From Ruminococcus sp. CAG:563 (GTDB lineage Bacteria > Bacillota > Clostridia > Oscillospirales > Acutalibacteraceae): a DNA stretch of 64,000 nucleotides. The notes below the pieces were generated by a model. It made no database searches. It saw nothing but the letters and a program-made list of their open reading frames with translations, and was not told the origin of the DNA. Position numbers and translations under genes: made by a program. Below are positions 25,637 through 33,371 of this stretch, piece after piece. Location of the stretch: NCBI GenBank assembly GCA_000434915.1, contig FR882087.1, positions 21,525-85,524 of the forward strand, written 5' to 3'. The first letter of the stretch is position 1, and every line of letters begins with the position of its first letter.

Positions 25637-26701
25637 ATGATTGAAAAAATTCACGAAAAAAACGTCTGGGATTCATTGAAGGAAACCGATCTTCCCATTG
25701 TCATTTACGGCATGGGGAACGGAGCCGATATGATTATTGAAAATCTTCAAAGCATCGGTGCGGACTTTGCCGATATTTTTGCGAGCGACGAATTCGTCCG
25801 AGGCCACAGCTTCCACGGCAAAAGGGTTCTGAAATACTCTGAGGTTCAGGAAAAATATTCCGATTTCGTTATTGTGATGGCTTTCGCCGTTCATGACGAA
25901 AAAATGCTTGCAAGAGTAAAAGAGCTTTCGCAGGAACATACACTTTATTTCCCCGACGTTCCCGTTGTAGGAGACGGAATTTTTTCGAGAGAATATATTG
26001 AAGAGCACGAAGAAGAATTTGATAAAGCATATTCGTTTTTAAGCGATGAAAAATCGAAGCAAAGCTATATTGATATTCTCAATTTTAAAGTCAGCGGAAA
26101 AACGGAATATCTTTTTAAATGCGAACGAAATAAAGAAGAAATTTACGCCGATTATCTTTGTCCGAACGACGATGAAATTTTAATGGATCTCGGTGCATAC
26201 GACGGTGACACAATAAGAGAATTTCTCAACGTAACCGATAACAAATATCGAAAAATTTATGCCGTTGAAGCCGACGAAAAAAATTACAAAAAATTAATTG
26301 ACAAAACATCACATCTTGAAAGAATCGAAACATTTAACATTGCAGCATGGGACAAAAAAGAAACTCTTTTCTTTGAAAAGAAAAAGGGAAGAAATTCCAA
26401 GCTCTCATCTTCGGGCAATTTTGAATTGCAGGCAGACAGCGTTGACAACATTCTGCAAGGAAAAGAAATCACTCTGCTCAAAATGGACATTGAGGGCAGC
26501 GAGAAAAAAGCTCTCGAAGGAGCAATAAAAACAATTCAAGAACACCGTCCCAAGCTTTACGTCTGTGCTTACCATCGCAACAGCGATATGTTTACTCTGC
26601 CGCTGAAAATTAATGAGATATGCCCCGATTATAAGATTTATTTCGCTCATCATCCGTATGTTCCCGCATGGGAATCAAATTTTTATTGTTGTATTGATTA
26701 G
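25637..26701 (+). CDS. FkbM family methyltransferase with N-terminal nucleotide-binding-like domain
   Basis: This 354-residue protein has two parts. Residues 1-150 begin VIYGMGNGADMIIENL, a Rossmann-type glycine motif, followed by helices. Residues 155-354 are an FkbM methyltransferase: the SAM site LMDLGAYDGDTIREF, AVEADEKNYKKL and the typical LLKMDIEGSEKKALEGA. FkbM enzymes O-methylate sugars or other small molecules. It is transcribed away from the glycosidase/glycosyltransferase pair, with only 78 bases between, and may modify the same glycan. ATG follows AAAGCGGTGAAATA. Confidence 0.85.
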   Translation: MIEKIHEKNVWDSLKETDLPIVIYGMGNGADMIIENLQSIGADFADIFASDEFVRGHSFHGKRVLKYSEVQEKYSDFVIVMAFAVHDEKMLARVKELSQEHTLYFPDVPVVGDGIFSREYIEEHEEEFDKAYSFLSDEKSKQSYIDILNFKVSGKTEYLFKCERNKEEIYADYLCPNDDEILMDLGAYDGDTIREFLNVTDNKYRKIYAVEADEKNYKKLIDKTSHLERIETFNIAAWDKKETLFFEKKKGRNSKLSSSGNFELQADSVDNILQGKEITLLKMDIEGSEKKALEGAIKTIQEHRPKLYVCAYHRNSDMFTLPLKINEICPDYKIYFAHHPYVPAWESNFYCCID

Positions 26702-26722
26702 TTTTCAAAAGCATGATATAAT
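26694..26722 (+). promoter_or_regulatory. Promoter for the CPBP-like gene
   Basis: TTGATT and TATAAT are spaced by 17 bases, 32 bases before the ATG. The -35 region overlaps the end of the FkbM gene. Confidence 0.6.
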
Positions 26723-26754
26723 AAATCATATTTTTCAGAAAAAGGAGTGAGCCG

Positions 26755-27966
26755 ATGAGTGATCCAAAAGGCAAAGCGTTACCCGATTTGATTTCAATGT
26801 ACCTGATAATGCTTGTTATCTACTGTTTGGATGTATTCTTCCTTAAATCCGATCTCACGGTTCTCGGCGATAACTTTTATTCACGTTTTCTTTGCTTCAC
26901 GGTGCTTTTGATGACTGTGGTTTTCAAAAGGGAACATCTAAAAAGCTTTGGAATCAGCAGAAAAAAAGAAAAATTCAAATCCGCTTTGATTTTCGGAACA
27001 GTTTTCTCTGCCGTTCCGATATTCATTGTGTCCGCTGTTGAGTTTTTTATTTTCAAGTCAACCGATCCCGATAACATTCATGTTACTTTTACTCCCCCTA
27101 GTCTCAGCTATGTCCAGACCGAAGGCTATCTTACCCCTGCGTTTTGTATTACAATTTATATTTTAACCTCCCTTTTTGCCGCATGCTTTAAGGAGATGTT
27201 TTTTCGAGGCTTTCTGCTTCATAAGCTTGAAAAGCTGACTGTCTTTAAGAGTGCAAATACCTTCCAGGCTCTTCTTTACACAACGTTTATTATTCCGAAG
27301 CTTGTGCGTAATTTTGTCATGAACTACTACAGCAAGGAAATTATAAGCATTGCAGCCTTTGTAATTATTTTCTATCTCATCCATGAGTTCATCACGGGCC
27401 TCAAATGGGGTATGCTTGCCAAGGTCAGCGGAGCAACATACATCTCGATTATTGATAACTTCTTATATGTTTTTCTTGCCAACAGTCTTCACATTGTTTC
27501 ACACCAATCAAAATGGCTGTTTATGATCCACATGCTTTCGGCTCAGCTGATTTCCCTTGCGCTGGTTGCCGTCTATTGCAAAAAGGCTTCCGGCAGCAAG
27601 GAAGAGCTTAATGAAGCCGAGAAAAAAGAAACATCTGCAAAGAAAGCAGAGCCGATTATTAAAAACGAAAAAGAAATAATTACAGAAAAAACCGAATCCG
27701 ACGAATTAAAATCCGAGGAATTTGATAAGCATACGGAAATCAGTCCGAATCAATTTAAAGAAATTATAAAAGAATCCTCCGTTAAAGCCGAGAAATCTCA
27801 CAACGGCGAGCTTTCCGAGGCTGAAATTGACAACTATCTCAAGGATTTCGGCAAGCCGAAGGCGCACTACAATCCGCCGCAGAAGCCGTCACAACCAAAC
27901 TCGTCCGAAGAAGAATCCGAAAGCTTTGACGTTGACGATTTTCTCAAAGGCTTTTCAAAAACCTAA
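26755..27966 (+). CDS. CPBP-like membrane protein with degenerate protease motifs and charged tail
   Basis: Residues 1-275 of this 403-residue protein contain about seven hydrophobic segments, arranged like CPBP (CAAX protease/bacteriocin-processing) proteins. The family's first motif EExxxR appears as KEMFFR (146-151), so the catalytic Glu is Lys. The expected His motifs are not evident (ALLYTTF and SIIDNFL occur instead), so it is probably not a protease. Residues 280-403 are a Lys/Glu-rich cytoplasmic tail with two copies of a short motif, IDNYLKDFGK (358) and VDDFLKGFSK (393). Function is unknown. Start ATG follows AAGGAGTGAGCCG. Confidence 0.7.
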   Translation: MSDPKGKALPDLISMYLIMLVIYCLDVFFLKSDLTVLGDNFYSRFLCFTVLLMTVVFKREHLKSFGISRKKEKFKSALIFGTVFSAVPIFIVSAVEFFIFKSTDPDNIHVTFTPPSLSYVQTEGYLTPAFCITIYILTSLFAACFKEMFFRGFLLHKLEKLTVFKSANTFQALLYTTFIIPKLVRNFVMNYYSKEIISIAAFVIIFYLIHEFITGLKWGMLAKVSGATYISIIDNFLYVFLANSLHIVSHQSKWLFMIHMLSAQLISLALVAVYCKKASGSKEELNEAEKKETSAKKAEPIIKNEKEIITEKTESDELKSEEFDKHTEISPNQFKEIIKESSVKAEKSHNGELSEAEIDNYLKDFGKPKAHYNPPQKPSQPNSSEEESESFDVDDFLKGFSKT

Positions 27967-28003
27967 GTCGTGCGAAAAATTTGTGCGGTGCTGCATTAAA
28001 GCA

Positions 28004-28048
28004 AAAAAGAGCTGTATCTTTGTTCGCTTTACGAACTCTGATACAGCT
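28004..28048 (-). terminator. Terminator after the zinc-ribbon gene
   Basis: Read on the minus strand, AGCTGTATC pairs with GATACAGCT, a GAGTTCGTAAAGCGAAC inner hairpin adds to the fold, and CTTTTTTG follows. It ends the zinc-ribbon transcript. Confidence 0.75.
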
Positions 28049-28065
28049 CCTCAATTATTCTCGGA

Positions 28066-28344
28066 TTAGCCCTCTTCTTTCATCTTTGCAAAGCACTCGC
28101 TGCAATATACAGGACGGTCTTCTCTCGGACGGAAAGGAACCTTAGCAACGCCGCCGCAGTTTGCGCATGTTGCTTCGAACATTTCACGCTCGCCTCTGGC
28201 TGCGTTCTTTCTTGCGTCACGGCAAGCCTTGCAACGCTGAGGCTCGTTTACAAAGCCTTTCTCAGCATAGAACTCCTGCTCACCTGCGGTGAAAGTGAAC
28301 TCCTGACCGCAATCCTTACATACCAACGTCTTGTCTTCGTACAT
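28066..28344 (-). CDS. Zinc-ribbon domain protein
   Basis: This 92-residue protein carries four CxxC knuckles (Cys 9/12, 38/41, 60/63, 81/84), enough for two treble-clef or ribbon zinc sites. Between them lie FTFTAGEQEFYAEKGF and PQRCKACRDARK, the hallmark of the widespread probable zinc-ribbon (zf-trcl) family of Clostridia, and a C-terminal CANCGGVAKVPFRP unit. Binding of nucleic acid or protein is likely, but no function is known. It lies downstream of the sigma-factor gene on the same strand, with an 81-base gap, and has its own terminator. Confidence 0.85.
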   Translation of the reverse strand: MYEDKTLVCKDCGQEFTFTAGEQEFYAEKGFVNEPQRCKACRDARKNAARGEREMFEATCANCGGVAKVPFRPREDRPVYCSECFAKMKEEG

Positions 28345-28425
28345 GATTATTTACCTCGCTAATTTTTTTATTTACGCTCTGCGCACGTTTCTAACACGTT
28401 ATGTACAGCGCAGGCATATAGGGTA

Positions 28426-28983
28426 TCATTTTTCCTTGAGCTTTTTTCTTGCCCTTTGCAAAGCATTGTCAACACTTTTGACGCTTATCGAAAGCACTTC
28501 GGCAATAGAACTGTAATTATGACCTCCGATATGGAGCCTCAGCACATCTTTTTCAAGACTCGTCAGCTTTTTTTCAATGCTCTCGCTGAGATCCTCAAAC
28601 TGCTCCTGCATTACGATTATCGTCTGCGGGTCGGACATATCGTCGCTGATATCAACATCGTCAATATCAACGTAGCCGTTCAGCGGAATATGCTTGCTCC
28701 GCAGCTGATTACGCACGGCACTTTTGATGCGATTGGAAATGCAAACCGTTGCATAGGTTTCAAACCTCACGCCCTCATCAGGGTCGTACCCGTAAACAGA
28801 ACCGAGAAGACCTATCATGCCCTCCTGAATGAGATCGCTGCGGCTCATCGGACACCGTCCGACATAGCCCGAGGCAATGCTCTCAACAGTCGGTGCAAGA
28901 GATGAAATCAGTTCATTCATTGCTGCTTTATCGCCGTAACGTGCCGCATAAACCGTATCCGAATTTATCGGAATTTTGCTCAT
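28426..28983 (-). CDS. Sigma-70 family sigma factor, SigH-like
   Basis: This 185-residue sigma factor has region 2 (LIQEGMIGLLGSVYGYDP, then RFETYATVCISNRIKSAVR) and region 4 (LTSLEKDVLRLHIGGHNYSSIAEVL, ending DNALQRARKKL). It resembles the SigH/sporulation group rather than ECF factors. It probably directs RNA polymerase to a stationary-phase or stress regulon. Start ATG 28983 was chosen because GAGGTG lies five bases upstream; an in-frame GTG two codons earlier overlaps that site. A promoter lies at 29016-29044. Confidence 0.87.
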   Translation of the reverse strand: MSKIPINSDTVYAARYGDKAAMNELISSLAPTVESIASGYVGRCPMSRSDLIQEGMIGLLGSVYGYDPDEGVRFETYATVCISNRIKSAVRNQLRSKHIPLNGYVDIDDVDISDDMSDPQTIIVMQEQFEDLSESIEKKLTSLEKDVLRLHIGGHNYSSIAEVLSISVKSVDNALQRARKKLKEK

Positions 28984-29015
28984 ACGCACACCTCACAGGA
29001 CTAAGATACATTTAT

Positions 29016-29044
29016 ATGATATCTCATTAGGGAATTAATGTCAA
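29016..29044 (-). promoter_or_regulatory. Promoter for the SigH-like gene
   Basis: On the minus strand a consensus TTGACA and TATCAT are spaced by 17 bases, 33 bases before the ATG. Confidence 0.65.
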
Positions 29045-29208
29045 TAAAAATTGTTTCATTTTTTCAAATTTTGAAGATTGTTACAAATTAAACGGCCTGT
29101 TTTTGGGCGATTTAACAATTAAATTTGCACTAATATTGATGCAGATATTTTATTTGCACAAACATTTGCCCTTTTTATTACAGCTAAAGTTCAAATTCCG
29201 ACCATTGT

Positions 29209-29237
29209 TTGACTTTTTACCGCTAATCCTGTATAAT
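29209..29237 (+). promoter_or_regulatory. Promoter for the glycosyltransferase-truB run
   Basis: TTGACT and TATAAT are spaced by 17 bases, 20 bases before the glycosyltransferase ATG. The 270-base gap to the divergent sigma-factor gene is AT-rich and otherwise shows nothing I recognise. Confidence 0.75.
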
Positions 29238-29257
29238 TGCTTTTATGAGGTGATTTG

Positions 29258-30220
29258 ATGAAAAATGATGATATTCTCGTTTCCGTTATAGTTCCTGCTT
29301 ATAATGCCGGGAAATATCTCGGATTTTGTCTTGACACTGTTATTGCTCAAACACACAAAAACCTTGAAATAATTGTTGTCGATGACGGTTCAACTGACAA
29401 TACAGGTAAAATTTGCGATGAATACGCAAATAAAGACAGCAGGATTAAGGTCATTCATCAAGAAAATAAAGGTCTTTCAAGTGCCCGAAATGCAGCGCTT
29501 GATATCATGACCGGAGAGTATATCGCCTTCATTGACAGCGATGATTTCATTGAGCCTCAAACTATTGAATTGCTTCTTTTTGACTGTATTGAATATAACA
29601 GCGAAATAATTATATACGATTCCATTGACGTATCCGAAATGAAATTTGTTGACCACACAATAACCAACAACGTACGAACCTATTCTTCAAATTTCCTTTT
29701 ACAGAATCTTGAGTTATTAAGTAACCGTGAATCGGCTTGCACACGTTTTTTTCACAAATCCATCTTTGACAGATTGCGCTTTCCTATAAATAAACGATAC
29801 GAGGATAGCTATATAGCCTATCAGACAATTGAGCTTTCAAATACCGTTTCTTTTACAGATGCAAAATTATATTACTATTATCTTTCTCCCAACAGCATAA
29901 TGCGTTCAGATTTTTCTGCTAAAAACTATGACGTTATTTACTCCTATGATAACAAGATTGATGTTCTAATTCGAAACAACTGTGAAAAATCCGCACAAAT
30001 GGTTTACAGAGATTATCTTTACAACGTTTCCCGAATGATCGGCCAAACAAAATACTGTGATAAGTTCACTTCCGAATTTAAAAAGCAAAAAATCAAGGAA
30101 CTGCGTAAAAAATACAGAGAGCTGAAAAGAATAAACAAGAACAATCCGTATTTCAAGGGCAGATTCAGGCTTGTTTCCGACGTGCTTTACCTTTGCCCCG
30201 TTATTAAAAAATTCCATTGA
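29258..30220 (+). CDS. Family 2 glycosyltransferase
   Basis: This 320-residue GT-A glycosyltransferase has VSVIVPAYNAGKYLGFCLD, IIVVDDGSTDNTGKICDEYA, GLSSARNAAL and the metal-binding IAFIDSDDFI (about residues 85-94). It probably adds a sugar to a surface polysaccharide. The C-terminal half is helical and very basic at the end. A TTG immediately before the ATG is also in frame, but ATG 29258 sits eight bases after GAGGTG. It overlaps a possible upstream extension of truB; it is AT-richer than its neighbours, hinting at acquired origin. Confidence 0.88.
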   Translation: MKNDDILVSVIVPAYNAGKYLGFCLDTVIAQTHKNLEIIVVDDGSTDNTGKICDEYANKDSRIKVIHQENKGLSSARNAALDIMTGEYIAFIDSDDFIEPQTIELLLFDCIEYNSEIIIYDSIDVSEMKFVDHTITNNVRTYSSNFLLQNLELLSNRESACTRFFHKSIFDRLRFPINKRYEDSYIAYQTIELSNTVSFTDAKLYYYYLSPNSIMRSDFSAKNYDVIYSYDNKIDVLIRNNCEKSAQMVYRDYLYNVSRMIGQTKYCDKFTSEFKKQKIKELRKKYRELKRINKNNPYFKGRFRLVSDVLYLCPVIKKFH

Positions 30221-30237
30221 TCCTCGGAGGGATAAAT

Positions 30238-31131
30238 TTGACAGGTTTCATTTTTCTTGACAAACCGGAGGGGTTAACCTCCTTCGTTGCGGCAAACAGA
30301 GTCAAGAGAATATTGAAAATAAGCAAAACAGGACACACCGGCACGCTTGACCCTATGGCAACCGGCGTGCTTCCTGTCATGCTCGGCGGAGCGACGAGAT
30401 TCTCCCAATACCTGCCGACGCACGACAAGGCTTACCGTGCAAAAATTTTACTCGGCACTGTCACAGACACGCTTGACATTACAGGTACGGTGCTTCAGAA
30501 AAATCCCGTTAACGTCAGCGTTGACAGGCTCAACGAGGCAGTCAACCGTTTTGTCGGCTCAATAAACCAACTTCCTCCGATGTATTCCGCCGTTTCAAAG
30601 GACGGCGTTCGTCTTTACAAGCTTGCCCGTCAGGGCATTGAAATAGAAAGAGAAGCAAGAAATGTGGTTATTCACTATATAAAGCTTCTCGACGTTCCGG
30701 ACGAAAACAACGAATTTGAGATCGAGGTCTCATGCAGTGCCGGAACATATATCCGCTCGCTTGCCGCCGATATCGGTTCCGAGCTTGGCTGCGGTGCCAC
30801 GATAACCGCACTGCGGCGCATTGAAGCCAACGGAATTTCAATCGACAAAACCGTTACGCTTGAAACGGTTCAGCAATTCGCCGACAACGGACGAATTAAT
30901 GAGCTGATTACCCCGTGCGATGAAATGCTTCGGTGCTACCCTGCCGTCAACATCAGTGAAAAGCAGACGGTACGCTTTGAAAACGGCGGAGAACTCGACC
31001 TCAAAAGAATCAAGGGTGAAAAGTCGGACGGCTTCCGTCGTGTTTATTCACCCGAAAAGAAGTTCCTCGGTCTCGGCAGAATCAGCCTTACCGACGGAAC
31101 GCTTTATGTTGAAAAAAAATTAGTCTATTGA
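30238..31131 (+). CDS. truB: tRNA pseudouridine(55) synthase TruB
   Basis: TruB converts U55 in the T-loop of tRNAs to pseudouridine. The 297-residue protein opens with FIFLDKPEGLTSFVAANRV and contains the catalytic motif GHTGTLDPMATGVLP (nucleophile Asp about residue 41), KAYRAKILLG, and CSAGTYIRSLAADIG. The C-terminal part corresponds to the TruB-specific domain. I chose TTG 30238, since GGAGGG lies five bases upstream; the earlier in-frame ATG 30217 lies inside the glycosyltransferase end without a site. In many Firmicutes truB follows rbfA, but here it is 14 kb away. Confidence 0.93.
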   Translation: MTGFIFLDKPEGLTSFVAANRVKRILKISKTGHTGTLDPMATGVLPVMLGGATRFSQYLPTHDKAYRAKILLGTVTDTLDITGTVLQKNPVNVSVDRLNEAVNRFVGSINQLPPMYSAVSKDGVRLYKLARQGIEIEREARNVVIHYIKLLDVPDENNEFEIEVSCSAGTYIRSLAADIGSELGCGATITALRRIEANGISIDKTVTLETVQQFADNGRINELITPCDEMLRCYPAVNISEKQTVRFENGGELDLKRIKGEKSDGFRRVYSPEKKFLGLGRISLTDGTLYVEKKLVY

Positions 31132-31141
31132 GGTTTTTATT

Positions 31142-32050
31142 ATGAAATGGTTTATTTTATCTATTGTTGCTCTGCTTTGCTGGAGCTTTTCGGATTTGTT
31201 TTCAAAAATCGGCTGTGCCGACTCAAAGGATAAGCACAGTGCGCTGAAAATGGTTACGGCTGTCGGCGTAGTTATGGGTCTTCATGCGGCATACACACTG
31301 ATCTTCACCGATGTCGAGTTTTCGTTCCGCACAATGCTCACCTATTTACCGGTATCATTCCTTTATATATCGTCAATGACTATCGGCTATGTCGGTCTCC
31401 GTTTTATTGAGCTTTCAATTTCTTCGCCGATATGCAATTCCTCGGGCACTTTGGCTTCGATTATCAGCATTATCACAGGCATGGCGGTGCTTGTTAAGGC
31501 TCAGTATATTGCAATAGCACTTGTTGCAGTCGGCATTGTCGGACTCAGCATTGCCGAGATGACAGAGGATGACGATCTCAGAGCGGCACGTCAGAGCAAA
31601 AGCAACTACAAATACACAAAGAGCATTCTCGCAATTCTTTTGCCCGTCATTTACTGTCTGCTTGATGCTCTCGGATCATTTGCCGACAGCCTTGTTCTTG
31701 AAAAGCTTGACGAGGATGCCGCCAACACATCATATGAGCTGACGTTCCTCATTTGCGGCATACTTTGCTTCATTTATGTTAAATTCATCAAAAAGGATAA
31801 GTTCTTCCCGAAGAAGGAAGCTCCGAAATACATCGGCGCAGCCTTTGAAACCGCAGGCCAGTTTGCATATATCTATGCTATTGCCGATAAGGATCACTTC
31901 GCACTCTCGGCTCCGATTATCTCCGCATACTGTGCGGCATCGGTTCTCTGGGGCAGAATTTTCCTCAAGGAAAAGCTTTCATGGAAGCATTATTTGTGCA
32001 TTCTCCTCACGGTCGCAGGTATAGTTATAATGGGAGTTTACGACGGCTGA
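31142..32050 (+). CDS. DMT/EamA family transporter
   Basis: This 302-residue protein has about ten hydrophobic segments arranged in two EamA halves, separated by a charged loop near residues 140-160 (EMTEDDDLRAARQSKSNYKY). It is a probable drug/metabolite-type exporter or importer in the cytoplasmic membrane; the substrate is unknown. It starts ten bases after truB and is the last gene before a terminator. Confidence 0.85.
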   Translation: MKWFILSIVALLCWSFSDLFSKIGCADSKDKHSALKMVTAVGVVMGLHAAYTLIFTDVEFSFRTMLTYLPVSFLYISSMTIGYVGLRFIELSISSPICNSSGTLASIISIITGMAVLVKAQYIAIALVAVGIVGLSIAEMTEDDDLRAARQSKSNYKYTKSILAILLPVIYCLLDALGSFADSLVLEKLDEDAANTSYELTFLICGILCFIYVKFIKKDKFFPKKEAPKYIGAAFETAGQFAYIYAIADKDHFALSAPIISAYCAASVLWGRIFLKEKLSWKHYLCILLTVAGIVIMGVYDG

Positions 32051-32073
32051 TACAATCAAATCAATTTATTAAC

Positions 32074-32112
32074 GGCACATAGGAGCTAATCTCCCGTGTG
32101 CCTTTTCTTTTT
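32074..32112 (+). terminator. Terminator after the DMT transporter
   Basis: GGCACA and TGTGCC enclose GGAG/CTCC, and the hairpin is followed by TTTTCTTTTT. It separates the truB transcript from the ctsR operon. Confidence 0.8.
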
Positions 32113-32286
32113 GCGAAAAGGTCAAAGACTTTGCCGCCATTTCATAATAACTCTGCTGCTGAAATATTTTTATTGCAGACACAAATATGTAATAAAAAAT
32201 GAGATAAAATGCGAAAAAGTTTAAAAAAATCAGTAATAAAGAGTATTTTAACGATAATCTCAAAAATCGGACTGCAAGAATACATT

Positions 32287-32305
32287 TTTGACCTTTTCTG
32301 ACTTT
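32287..32305 (-). promoter_or_regulatory. CtsR box, inverted copy
   Basis: On the minus strand AGTCAGAAAAGGTCAAA matches the CtsR consensus RGTCAAANANRGTCAAA at all but one fixed position. It lies just upstream of the -35 element. Confidence 0.6.
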
Positions 32306-32333
32306 TGACAAAAGGTCAAAGAAGGTCTATAAT
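32305..32333 (+). promoter_or_regulatory. Consensus sigma-A promoter of the ctsR operon
   Basis: TTGACA and TATAAT with a 17-base spacer match the ideal sigma-A promoter exactly. A CtsR box (32314-32330) fills the spacer and enters the -10 element. A strong promoter under tight repression is the expected design. Confidence 0.9.
32314..32330 (+). promoter_or_regulatory. CtsR box overlapping the promoter
   Basis: GGTCAAAGAAGGTCTAT matches the 17-base CtsR operator except for two bases at its 3' end, where it overlaps the -10 TATAAT. Confidence 0.75.
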
Positions 32334-32347
32334 TTGACTTGTCAAAA

Positions 32348-32364
32348 GGTCAAAGAAAGTCAAA
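32348..32364 (+). promoter_or_regulatory. CtsR box, perfect match
   Basis: GGTCAAAGAAAGTCAAA matches the CtsR heptad direct-repeat consensus at every fixed position. It lies just after the transcription start region and 20 bases before the ctsR ATG. Confidence 0.9.
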
Positions 32365-32383
32365 GTCAAAAGGAGATGATGAT

Positions 32384-32833
32384 ATGAGTATGAGCAATGA
32401 GATCGCCAAACTGATCCTCGACATGCTCAGCGACGACGGAGAAACGGAGATTCAAAGAAACGAGATGGCTCAGCATCTCGGCTGTGTTCCGAGTCAGATT
32501 AATTACGTCATATCCTCAAGGTTTACTCCCGAGCAGGGATATATCGTAGAAAGCAGACGTGGAGGCGGCGGCTACATCAAAATCACCCGAGCGAAATACG
32601 ACAGCAAATCGGCAATGCTGATGCACGTTGTAAACTCAATCGGCGATTCGATTGATGAGGCAAGCTGCAAAGCGCATATATATAATCTGAATTATCAGAA
32701 CATTTTGTCTCCCGAAATTTCAAAGCTTATGCTTGCGGCAACCGGCGAAAGATGCCTGCGTGAGGTTCCCGCAGATCTGAGAGACAAGGTCAGAGCATCA
32801 TTATTTAAACAAATGCTGTTAGTTAACCAGTAA
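32384..32833 (+). CDS. ctsR: Transcriptional repressor of class III stress genes CtsR
   Basis: CtsR represses clp genes until heat or McsB activity releases it. The 149-residue protein has the winged helix-turn-helix (AQHLGCVPSQINYVISSRFTP, about residues 28-48) and the beta-wing RRGGGGYIKI with its glycine-rich tetrapeptide heat sensor. The start is ATG 32384 after AGGAG; the open frame extends upstream into the operator region and is not used. Three CtsR boxes upstream show autoregulation. It is the first gene of ctsR-mcsA-mcsB-clpC. Confidence 0.95.
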   Translation: MSMSNEIAKLILDMLSDDGETEIQRNEMAQHLGCVPSQINYVISSRFTPEQGYIVESRRGGGGYIKITRAKYDSKSAMLMHVVNSIGDSIDEASCKAHIYNLNYQNILSPEISKLMLAATGERCLREVPADLRDKVRASLFKQMLLVNQ

Positions 32834-32852
32834 CCACGAAAGGATGATTTAT

Positions 32853-33371
32853 ATGTTGTGTCAGAATTGCGGAAAGAATGAAGCTACAACCCATGTAAAG
32901 CGTGTTGTCAACGGCGACACGACCGAAATGCACCTTTGTCAGAATTGTGCCGAGCACCTCGGCTACGGAGATTTGTTCTCCGGCTTCGGATTTGATCTCG
33001 GCAATATCTTCTCGGGACTTTTGGGTGAAGATATGCCGCTTCTCAGCTCGGCTCATGAGGAAAAATGTCCGAAATGCGGATACACCTTCTCGGATATAGT
33101 TAAAAACGGACGTCTCGGCTGCGCCGATTGCTACAGAAAGTTTTACGACAAACTTCTCCCGAGTTTGCAGAGAATTCACGGTAAAATAAAGCATACCGGC
33201 AAACAGGCAACAATGGTTCCCCACGTTGCCGAGGAGGAAAAAGCTCCGAAAATCGACCCGATAATGAAGCTCAAAGAGGATATGCAAAAGGCCATTGAAG
33301 AACAGAACTTCGAGCAGGCGGCAGTCCTCAGAGACAGAATAAAGGAAATGGAGGCAGGCAATAATGAATAA
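32853..33371 (+). CDS. mcsA: McsA, activator of the McsB arginine kinase
   Basis: McsA is the zinc-binding activator of McsB. The 172-residue protein has two paired zinc sites (CQNCGKNEATTHV with CQNCAEHLG, and CPKCGYTFSD with CADCYRKFY) and a C-terminal UVR motif (MKLKEDMQKAIEEQNFEQAA), about residues 135-165. Start ATG 32853 is eight bases after AAAGG; an upstream ATG (32844) abuts the site. Its stop overlaps the mcsB start. The product should bind McsB and ClpC in the protein quality-control complex. Confidence 0.94.
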   Translation: MLCQNCGKNEATTHVKRVVNGDTTEMHLCQNCAEHLGYGDLFSGFGFDLGNIFSGLLGEDMPLLSSAHEEKCPKCGYTFSDIVKNGRLGCADCYRKFYDKLLPSLQRIHGKIKHTGKQATMVPHVAEEEKAPKIDPIMKLKEDMQKAIEEQNFEQAAVLRDRIKEMEAGNNE

